In this document: piece by piece, positions 1 to 5,011 of the stretch | How positions within the stretch are numbered: the stretch's first letter is position 1 | Layout of the letters: each line of letters opens with the position of its first letter | Assembly: GCA_021162285.1 (NCBI GenBank) | Contig: JAGGYZ010000176.1 | Location: 1-6,376, forward strand | Source: Candidatus Fermentibacteraceae bacterium | GTDB lineage: Bacteria > Fermentibacterota > Fermentibacteria > Fermentibacterales > JCC-6 | Reading direction: 5' to 3' | Length of the DNA: 6,376 nt | Program-made: the position numbers and the translations under genes | Notes under the pieces: model-generated | What the model saw: the letters and a program-made list of their open reading frames with translations, nothing else | Databases searched by the model: none | Told to the model about the DNA's origin: nothing

Positions 1-1
1 C

Positions 2-78
<77 letters not shown>

Positions 79-89
79 ATTGAGCAGCG

Positions 90-118
90 ATTATAGCGCT
101 TGTCTGCAAAAAAGTCAA
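90..118 (-). promoter_or_regulatory. sigma-70 promoter of the tRNA-fMet gene
   Basis: On the minus strand a -35 box TTGACT (113-118) is followed by a 17-bp spacer (96-112) and a perfect -10 TATAAT (90-95). Transcription would start near position 83, giving a leader of about 5 nt before the tRNA 5' end at 78. The -10 is flanked by AGCG/CGCT arms (86-89 and 97-100), a small palindrome of unknown meaning. The -35 begins 8 bases past the stop codon of the barrel gene. No strong terminator separates the two; only a weak AT-rich inverted repeat (122-126 with 132-136) precedes a run of six T. Confidence 0.9.
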
Positions 119-125
119 CTCTGAA

Positions 126-1040
126 TTAAATATTCATTCCCAGAGAAATCCTGTGGGTGTTGCCCAGATCGGCACAGGGTTTCCAGGTATAATCCAGCGA
201 AAACTGATCGTAACTGGTTCCCATCCCGAAACCCATTGCATCAATTAATCCTCCGCCGGCATTGTCTGCTGTGTCTTTTGCTGAAAGACTCCAGCCCGTT
301 CTCAGTGCAAGCATTTCAACCGGTTTGTATTCTATTCCCGCGGCGAAGTCAAAGTCTCCTTCCAGCGGCATAGTTGCATCTGCTGCAACAAGAAGATTAT
401 CGTTTAATAAAGCCTGAGAAACTCCTGCAGCAATCTCCGTGGGCATAGGGTCATTCTCGCTGTAAAAAGCTTTTGTTTGAACTCCAGCGTTCCTTACTAC
501 GATGGCACCGGCAAATCCCGGCAGGGCCGAAGGAGTGTACATTCCACCGATATCTACACTGAAACCGTTTGCGTTGTAGCTGTCTATCTGAGAATAGATA
601 AACCTGCCTGTGGCTCCCAGGGAAATACTCTCTGAAAGGGGTTTCGCCCATGTCCCGGCCAGAGCCATGCTGTTGGATGAGAACTGCTCCCCTGTTCCAA
701 GAGGATCTTCCATGGTTGTTCTGTCAAAGCTGCCACCGTAGAAGTAGTTCAGAGATACACCTATTACCGCGTTCTCGCCAGGATTGACCCACCCGGCAAA
801 ACCGGCCTGCATATCCATCATATAACTGGTGTAGGTTGTTGTAAGTTCACTCTCTTTCAAATTAGCTGAGGCTGCCGGATTCCAGTACAGAGAAATCGGA
901 TCTCCCGGAACGGCGGTGAAAGCTCCGCCCATGGCAACGGCTCTGGCTCCTGCCGGTATCTGCAGAAAAGCAAAACCTGCCGTTCCCCCTGCGCTGGCTG
1001 CAAGAAAAGCAAAAAGTACCAGAGTACAAGTCAGTTTCAT
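126..1040 (-). CDS. PorV/PorQ-family outer-membrane beta-barrel protein
   Basis: A 304-aa protein starting at ATG (1038-1040) behind AGGAG at 1047-1051, six bases upstream. Residues 1-21 form a signal peptide (KLTCTLVLFAFLAASAGG). The mature N-terminus holds the family signature GFAFLQIPAGARAVAMGGAF (22-41), followed by LYWNPAA (51-57), as in PorV/PorQ and UPF0164 proteins. The rest alternates short beta strands and glycine-rich turns, as expected of a FadL-like barrel. Known relatives include PorV of the Bacteroidota type IX secretion system, but in FCB-related phyla many paralogues occur without that system, so the cargo or solute cannot be named. The start lies one base after the upstream stop, and the ribosome-binding site sits inside that gene, so translation is probably coupled. 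It is the last protein gene before the tRNA. Confidence 0.85.
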   Translation of the reverse strand: MKLTCTLVLFAFLAASAGGTAGFAFLQIPAGARAVAMGGAFTAVPGDPISLYWNPAASANLKESELTTTYTSYMMDMQAGFAGWVNPGENAVIGVSLNYFYGGSFDRTTMEDPLGTGEQFSSNSMALAGTWAKPLSESISLGATGRFIYSQIDSYNANGFSVDIGGMYTPSALPGFAGAIVVRNAGVQTKAFYSENDPMPTEIAAGVSQALLNDNLLVAADATMPLEGDFDFAAGIEYKPVEMLALRTGWSLSAKDTADNAGGGLIDAMGFGMGTSYDQFSLDYTWKPCADLGNTHRISLGMNI

Positions 1041-1041
1041 T

Positions 1042-1491
1042 TTATTCTCCTGTTATTTCTGAGTCCGTTTCAACCGGAACTGAATTCTCTGTATCCTCCA
1101 ACACTGGTCTCATGGCAAAGAAGATGTAGGCACTGTCTGCTCTTGCACCGTACAGCATCTCCACTGCAGTTACCGTTACCGTGTACGCAACAGAACCAGA
1201 GCCTGTTACAAACTGAAGAACCGGCAGATCGTCCGGTTGTTCATCTATGATATCCATCCCACCTCCCTGGAGTTCCAGGCGGAGGTCGTAAACAGCACTA
1301 CCACCAAGCCCGCAGAGAACACCCTCGAGGTTGGACCCGGGATAGATTAAAAACGATAAAGGCTCCCCTGCAGACAAATATACTCCCCGGCTCCACTGGG
1401 AAGAATATCCGTTGAACAGATATTCATTCATAAAAGAATCTGCCTCTTCCGAAAGAGAACCCAGAACAAAAACAAGCAAAACAAAAATCAT
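1042..1491 (-). CDS. small secreted protein of unknown function
   Basis: I do not recognise this family. The frame is open from a TTG at 1497, but ATG at 1489-1491 is the better start: AAGGA (1498-1502) is 6 nt from the ATG and directly abuts the TTG. This gives 149 aa. The N-terminus (MIFVLLVFVLGSLS) is hydrophobic and signal-like but lacks the usual positive charge. The remainder has alternating hydrophobic strands (for example YLSAGEPLSFLIYPGSN, then VAYTVTVTAVEML) and no cysteine pattern. This suggests one beta-sandwich domain, perhaps like pre-peptidase C-terminal domains, which is only a fold-level guess. The tail is acidic and low in complexity. Sandwiched between an ABC permease (2 bp away) and a barrel (1 bp away), it may be a periplasmic or surface partner of either. 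Confidence 0.7.
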   Translation of the reverse strand: MIFVLLVFVLGSLSEEADSFMNEYLFNGYSSQWSRGVYLSAGEPLSFLIYPGSNLEGVLCGLGGSAVYDLRLELQGGGMDIIDEQPDDLPVLQFVTGSGSVAYTVTVTAVEMLYGARADSAYIFFAMRPVLEDTENSVPVETDSEITGE

Positions 1492-1493
1492 GA

Positions 1494-2264
1494 TCAATCC
1501 TTGAGACCGGAACGGGAATAGCTGGCAGCCAGGTGCTTCTGAGCAAACAGGAACAGTATTATCAGAGGAAGAACACTGAAAGTGGATGCTGCCATGAGCA
1601 GCTGGTAGTTGCTTGACTGCTCCTGATTAAAGTAACTGAGCCCGACCTGAAGAACTCGAAGCTTCTCTGAATGGGTAACAACCAGAGGCCACATGAAGCT
1701 GTTCCAGGACCCTATTACATTGAAGAGCATAATGGTTGCTATCACCGATTTGGAAAGGGGAAGAGCAACCCTCCACAGGTAAGCGAACCTGCTGCAGCCA
1801 TCAAGCCTGGCAGCTTCGTACAAAGACTTGGGAAGAGTCATGAAATGCTGCCTCAGAAGAAAAATGCTGAAAACATTTGTGGTCCATGGAACAATCAAAG
1901 CAAGGTATGTATCCACCCATCCCAGCTTTGCAAGGATCACATAACTTGGAGCAAGGTATACTGGCTGCGGAACCATCATTGTGGAAAGAAAAAGAAGAAA
2001 CAGTTTGTCCCGGCCCGGGTAAGACATGGTTCCAAAAGAATAGGCTGCCAGAGAGCTGGTAATAAGAACACCTACCAGAGTGATTCCAGTAACGATCAGG
2101 GTGTTGAGAAAGTAGGTTCCGAAAGGAACTCTGTTCCAGGCCTCTACATAGTTTTGAAGACCACCCTGTTCAAGACTGGTGGAAACCATCCAGAGAAAAG
2201 GCATCAGCATGGCAATGCCGCCGGCAAGAAGAAGGGCCTGCTTCAGCAGTTGTGCTTTTTTCAC
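1494..2264 (-). CDS. sugar-type ABC transporter permease, MalG/AraQ-like
   Basis: A 256-aa inner-membrane protein of the binding-protein-dependent permease family, the MalG-side partner in carbohydrate importers. It has about six hydrophobic segments: residues 8-28, 53-75, 87-110, 118-137, 172-195 and 226-242. The cytoplasmic EAA loop that docks on the ATPase reads EAARLDGCSRFAYLWRVALP (150-169), and the family motif GSWNSFMWPL follows (185-194). The start is GTG (2262-2264), overlapping the upstream permease stop by 4 nt (GTGA), with GAAGGG about 10 nt upstream. The periplasmic loop after the first helix is short: STSLEQGGLQNYVEAW joins directly, whereas usual members have about 20 more residues here with a PPxxxP-type stretch. 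The substrate cannot be read from sequence. Confidence 0.93.
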   Translation of the reverse strand: MKKAQLLKQALLLAGGIAMLMPFLWMVSTSLEQGGLQNYVEAWNRVPFGTYFLNTLIVTGITLVGVLITSSLAAYSFGTMSYPGRDKLFLLFLSTMMVPQPVYLAPSYVILAKLGWVDTYLALIVPWTTNVFSIFLLRQHFMTLPKSLYEAARLDGCSRFAYLWRVALPLSKSVIATIMLFNVIGSWNSFMWPLVVTHSEKLRVLQVGLSYFNQEQSSNYQLLMAASTFSVLPLIILFLFAQKHLAASYSRSGLKD

Positions 2265-3205
2265 GAGTAGTGTACCCTTCTCTCTCCGAAACGCCGCTGT
2301 AAAATCGTCAGTCCCAGAAGTACAACAAACAGGAAAACGCTTATGGCGCTGGCGTAACCTATATCAAACCGGTCAAATGCCTTCTGGAACAGGTAGAAAA
2401 CTATCACATTGGTTGTTCCCAGCGGGCCGCCGCCTGGAGGAGGTGTCATTACATACACCAGAGCAAAGGTCTGGAAAGAGGCGATGGTACTCATGATCAA
2501 AACATAGAATGTTGTCGGGGAAAGCAGAGGCCAGGTGATATGCCGGAATGTTCCCCATTTCCCTGCACCATCAAGCTTTGCTGCCTCGTAGTATGTACCG
2601 GGGATATTCTCCAGCCCCGCGAGAAACAGAACTGTGTTGTATCCTATACTCTTCCAGACACTGACAATCATCAGAGAAACCAGCGCAAGGCTGGGCCCGG
2701 CAAAGATACCTCCCGGGTGGATTCCAAGGGGAGAAAGCATCATTTCAAAGATACCGCGGGGTTCACGAAGCCACATCAGAGGATTCCCGCCAAGAGCAGT
2801 AATAACCCCGTTTATCGGACCGGCTTCAGGCTTGAACAGCCACGTCCAGACGACAGACACCGCCACGGCGGAGGTTACAACAGGCAAAAAATAGATGGTT
2901 CTATAGATGGCTTTACCCTTAAGTTCCCCACGAAGAAGCATTGCCAGAACAAGCGGAATCGCAATTCCGGCAGGAACAACACCCAGCACAAAAAACACAG
3001 TATTGCTTACACTGCTCCAGAACCTGTCATCGGTAAACATTCTTTCATAGTTCGAAAAAGCTACAAAGCCGTGGAATCCTCCAATGTCGTAATCGGAGAA
3101 AGAAGCGGTAAAACTGGCAAGGATAGGAATTGTTCTGAAACAGATAACTATGATAAGTGCAGGCAGTATATACAGATATGGAGATATTTTTGAACCTGTT
3201 CTCAT
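2261..3205 (-). CDS. sugar-type ABC transporter permease, MalF/UgpA-like
   Basis: A 314-aa inner-membrane permease, the MalF/UgpA/LacF-side subunit of a carbohydrate importer. The N-terminal helix (about 10-30) follows a short basic cytoplasmic tail, as in this family. Further helices lie at about 66-92, 102-124, 172-197, 231-253 and 284-302. The EAA loop is EAAKLDGAGKWGTF (207-220), ending in ITWPLLSP. The C-terminus is basic (QRRFGERRVHYS), typical of cytoplasmic tails. Between helices 3 and 4 there is an extended segment (about 145-170, EPRGIFEMMLSPLG onward), longer than in compact relatives. The gene starts at ATG 3203-3205 behind a weak GAGAAG, nine bases after the upstream MBL gene. 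No solute-binding protein or ATPase is nearby, so these subunits may share an ATPase encoded elsewhere. Confidence 0.94.
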   Translation of the reverse strand: MRTGSKISPYLYILPALIIVICFRTIPILASFTASFSDYDIGGFHGFVAFSNYERMFTDDRFWSSVSNTVFFVLGVVPAGIAIPLVLAMLLRGELKGKAIYRTIYFLPVVTSAVAVSVVWTWLFKPEAGPINGVITALGGNPLMWLREPRGIFEMMLSPLGIHPGGIFAGPSLALVSLMIVSVWKSIGYNTVLFLAGLENIPGTYYEAAKLDGAGKWGTFRHITWPLLSPTTFYVLIMSTIASFQTFALVYVMTPPPGGGPLGTTNVIVFYLFQKAFDRFDIGYASAISVFLFVVLLGLTILQRRFGERRVHYS

Positions 3206-3214
3206 TAACTTCTC

Positions 3215-4288
3215 TCAGAGTAGGAAGGAATAAGTAAAATTGATAGACTCTCCATCAGTATACAGGAAAATATTGCCTTGGCGGTCGGTTCGCAAGATTC
3301 GCGCACCGGTGTCTTCCCAGGCTCTGAGAACTTCCGTGTGAGGATGGCCAAAAGGGTTGTCTCTGCCGCAGCTGAACACGGCAAACTGTGGAGCCGTTTT
3401 TCTTAGCCACGGGGGGAAAAGTGAGCTCCTGCTACCGTGATGGGGAACTTTCATAACTGTTACAGGTGTCTGGAATGGAGTCATCCGCGTTATGGTTTCG
3501 TTTTCTATATCTCCTGTAAGCAGCAGAGTAAAGTTACCGCATGTGACCAGATACACAGCAGATGCTTCATTCGGGCTGCCAGCTCCCCGTTCCAGCCAAA
3601 CAACCTCAACTGTAACATGATCAGATAATTCCCATCTGTCTCCAATGGATAGAATTGAATAACCGCATTCAGAATCCACTGCGTACTGAAGCAGCCCTTC
3701 GTATACGCCGGATGCAAAGTCAATTCCGGGATCTATAAGCATATTGCAGTGAAACACCTCCAGGGCATCTCTGCATCCACCTATGTGATCCGCATGGGGA
3801 TGCGTGAAAGCAACCACTGACAGGGTATCTATACCGCACTCTCTTAACCGTTGAACCACAGGAGCTCTCATAGCTCCTTCTCCCGGAGGACCTCCGTCTA
3901 TAAGCCATGTGTTCTCTCCGGCCTGAAGCAGAATTGCATCTCCGTTTCCTACATCAAGAAATACCACAGTAAGAAGGGTATCATCAGGTACGCCCTCCAG
4001 AAGAAAATGAGACCTGTCAACAGGAACATCAGGACACTCAACGGTTATAAAAGGAAGCAGACTTTCAAGGGTAGCGAGACCTACCCCTGGAACAAATACA
4101 AGCTCTTCAACGGAATAGAAGGCTGAAATGGTTTCTCTGTATTCCACTATCGCTTTCGCTGTGGAAATCCCTACACCGTACAACCTGCAGAGATCCCCTT
4201 CTGAAGCAGTATTCAAATCCAGTGGCAAGGGGTCCAAAAGCGTTGATACAGTTAATACAATCAATAATAACATGATACCACTTGACAC
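3215..4288 (-). CDS. predicted secreted protein: ComEA-like HhH motifs fused to ComEC-type metallo-beta-lactamase domain
   Basis: A 357-aa protein with a hydrophobic N-terminus (6-19, signal-like). It has two helix-hairpin-helix motifs resembling ComEA: PLDLNTASEGDLCRLYGVG (22-40) and VPGVGLATLESLL (66-78). A metallo-beta-lactamase domain of the ComEC C-terminal type follows: FLDVGNGDAILL (110-121), LIDGGP (129-134), metal site THPHADHIGG (162-171), LLLTGDIE (255-262), VPHHGSRSS (281-289) and NPFGHPH (311-317). All expected metal ligands appear present. The ComEC membrane channel is missing. HhH motifs bind DNA, and the ComEC MBL domain is thought to degrade one DNA strand, so a secreted DNA-binding nuclease is the leading inference; a phosphodiesterase on another substrate is possible. 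The start is uncertain: GTG 4286-4288 or ATG 4271-4273, neither with a good ribosome-binding site. It heads the operon. Confidence 0.88.
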   Translation of the reverse strand: MSSGIMLLLIVLTVSTLLDPLPLDLNTASEGDLCRLYGVGISTAKAIVEYRETISAFYSVEELVFVPGVGLATLESLLPFITVECPDVPVDRSHFLLEGVPDDTLLTVVFLDVGNGDAILLQAGENTWLIDGGPPGEGAMRAPVVQRLRECGIDTLSVVAFTHPHADHIGGCRDALEVFHCNMLIDPGIDFASGVYEGLLQYAVDSECGYSILSIGDRWELSDHVTVEVVWLERGAGSPNEASAVYLVTCGNFTLLLTGDIENETITRMTPFQTPVTVMKVPHHGSRSSLFPPWLRKTAPQFAVFSCGRDNPFGHPHTEVLRAWEDTGARILRTDRQGNIFLYTDGESINFTYSFLL

Positions 4289-4316
4289 AGGCTTCCCGGT
4301 TAGAGAATGTATGCAC

Positions 4317-4329
4317 TCAATATAATTGA
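4317..4329. promoter_or_regulatory. palindromic candidate -10 for the two divergent genes
   Basis: TCAAT-ATA-ATTGA is a perfect inverted repeat with a 3-bp centre in the 59-bp divergent gap. It contains TATAAT on the plus strand (4321-4326) and TATATT on the minus strand (4319-4324), so one site could serve transcription both ways. The minus-strand transcript would start near 4312, about 24 nt before GTG 4288. The plus-strand transcript would start near 4333, just at the Shine-Dalgarno of the beta-flower gene, giving a very short leader. No good -35 stands at 16-18 bp on either strand, so this is tentative. Confidence 0.4.
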
Positions 4330-4347
4330 AAGAGGGAGGTACTCCAT

Positions 4348-4788
4348 TTGAATAAATTTCTTTTATCAGTGCTTTTGTTGCTGTCCGCAGTGGCCTTTGC
4401 CGGACATCTTCGCCTGGAAGACAGCAGCTACAACACGATAGCCTATGTACGCGAAGACGGAAGAATTGAAGACGCCTCTTTTCTGCCTCTCGGCAGAATA
4501 GTCTGCGATGACGATACAGATAGAATAAGAATTGAAGATGCCGGTTTCAACACTCTGGGTTATATCGACAATGATGAATTTCTCGACAGTTTCGAAGAAC
4601 GAATCTTTGAACTTACTTCCGACGGAAGACTGAAGAATCATCGATTCCGCGATGTAGCTATAATCAGAAACGATGGAACAGTGGAGGCTCTTAATTTCAG
4701 CGTTATTCTTTACACTGACGGGTCCAATGATGATCTGGCCAGGAGGATTGCGGTTTATCTGATTTATTTTAGCAATCTGCTAGAGTAG
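4348..4788 (+). CDS. secreted beta-flower-like repeat protein
   Basis: A 146-aa protein starting at TTG (4348-4350). The rare start is supported by a strong GGGAGG (4334-4339) 8 nt upstream and by a clean signal peptide beginning exactly there: MNKFLLSVLLLLSAVAFA, with cleavage before or near GH (19-20). The mature part is a chain of roughly 18-20-residue repeats on the pattern R-I-x-D-x-x-F-x-x-L-G-x-I-x-x-D-G: residues 20-38, 39-58, 59-77, a degenerate one at 78-93, and 94-110. This resembles small '4-fold beta flower' proteins, which I recall as a family of unknown function, and the assignment is by pattern only. It ends SNLLE, and those last codons lie in the first unit of a 50-bp tandem repeat. 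It is divergent from the HhH-MBL operon. Confidence 0.8.
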   Translation: MNKFLLSVLLLLSAVAFAGHLRLEDSSYNTIAYVREDGRIEDASFLPLGRIVCDDDTDRIRIEDAGFNTLGYIDNDEFLDSFEERIFELTSDGRLKNHRFRDVAIIRNDGTVEALNFSVILYTDGSNDDLARRIAVYLIYFSNLLE

Positions 4789-4891
4789 CCTCAGCCGTCA
4801 AAACCCCAGGAACTACTTACAGCAACTTGCTGGAGTAGCCTCAACCGTCGGAACCTCATGAACTACTTACAGCAACTTGCCGGGATAGCCT
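4771..4891 (+). repeat. 50-bp tandem repeat, about 2.4 copies, starting inside a gene
   Basis: Units at 4771-4820 and 4821-4870 align without gaps at 42 of 50 bases; a third partial unit covers 4871-4891 with 3 differences in 21 bases. Each unit starts with AGCAA plus a short inverted repeat. Unit 1 contains the last five codons and stop of the beta-flower gene, so units 2 and 3 are untranslated copies of that 3' end. Of the eight unit 1/unit 2 differences, seven are transitions, and the three in the coding part are synonymous. The hairpins are TAGCA/TGCTA (4770-4782), CAGCAA/TTGCTG (4820-4832) and GCAA/TTGC (4872-4880). A related AGCAA/TTGCT pair lies at 4936-4951. Confidence 0.85.
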
Positions 4892-4926
4892 GGTCTTTAT
4901 TCTGTAACTGCTGATCCTGTCAATTA

Positions 4927-4971
4927 CCCGGTTAAAGCAACTGCACTTGCTGCTTGACGGGCGTTGTTTTT
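4927..4971 (+). terminator. possible intrinsic terminator overlapping the lexA promoter
   Basis: CCCG (4927-4930) pairs with CGGG (4958-4961), and AAGCA (4935-4939) pairs with TGCTT (4951-4955) across a small internal loop. A T-run at 4967-4971 follows. An alternative inner stem is AGCAA/TTGCT (4936-4940 with 4947-4951). It is well placed to end the transcript of the beta-flower gene and would keep it from running into lexA. The stem is interrupted and the T-run starts 5 nt after it, so the call is weak. The 3' arm is also the lexA -35 region. Confidence 0.35.
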
Positions 4972-4982
4972 CCTCATATAGT
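4954..4982 (+). promoter_or_regulatory. sigma-70 promoter of lexA
   Basis: The -35 TTGACG (4954-4959) and -10 TATAGT (4977-4982) are separated by exactly 17 bp, and each differs from consensus at one base. Transcription should begin near 4989, inside the SOS box, leaving a leader of about 23 nt with the ribosome-binding site AGGAG six bases before the ATG. Confidence 0.88.
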
Positions 4983-4995
4983 AAACACATGTTCC
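4982..4995 (+). promoter_or_regulatory. LexA operator (SOS box, Bacillus type)
   Basis: The core is AAAC-ACAT-GTTC (4983-4994). Against the Bacillus subtilis consensus CGAACRNRYGTTYC the 14 bases at 4982-4995 match at 12 positions; only the first two differ. The site begins at the last base of the -10 and covers the expected transcription start, so bound LexA would block initiation. This implies negative autoregulation relieved on DNA damage, the usual arrangement for lexA genes. Confidence 0.8.
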
Positions 4996-5011
4996 CCGAA
5001 AGGAGAGTTCA

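Larger units (their letters stand above)
4789..5011. other. 223-bp intergenic region upstream of lexA
   Basis: No convincing gene lies here. From left to right it holds the noncoding part of the 50-bp tandem repeat (to 4891), a plain stretch at about 4892-4926, a hairpin followed by a T-run (4927-4971), the lexA promoter (4954-4982), the SOS box (4983-4994) and the lexA ribosome-binding site AGGAG (5001-5005). I found no tRNA or riboswitch pattern in it. Confidence 0.7.

Noticed and set aside
126..1040. PorV barrel as evidence for a type IX secretion system
   Set aside because: No other Por/Gld component or C-terminal secretion domain is visible here, and PorV/PorQ-like barrels are widespread outside that system.
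1495..1497. TTG as start of the small secreted protein (4-nt overlap with the permease stop)
   Set aside because: The AAGGA ribosome-binding site would touch the TTG directly; it is correctly spaced for ATG 1489-1491.
2116..2137. GTTCC-GAAA-GGAAC hairpin and GGAAC-TCT-GTTCC inverted repeat resembling a LexA box
   Set aside because: The spacing is 3 rather than 4, the site lies well inside the MalG-like permease gene, and the bases are explained by its codons (N-R-V-P-F-G-T-Y).
1671..2270. Plus-strand 199-codon open frame
   Set aside because: It is antisense to the two permease genes, has no start signal or recognisable domain, and its composition is that of a shadow frame.
2540..3193. Plus-strand 217-codon open frame
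   Set aside because: It runs antisense through the MalF-like permease, which has clear helices and an EAA motif. The plus-strand product is low in hydrophobic core and unlike any protein I know.
4282..4326. A perfect TTGACA (4282-4287) and a perfect TATAAT (4321-4326) on the plus strand taken as one promoter
   Set aside because: They are 33 bp apart, far from the workable 15-20 bp. No good -10 stands 17 bp from TTGACA and no good -35 stands 17 bp from TATAAT.
4771..4891. CRISPR array
   Set aside because: The 50-bp units are directly abutting with no spacers, the copies are divergent, and no cas gene is present.
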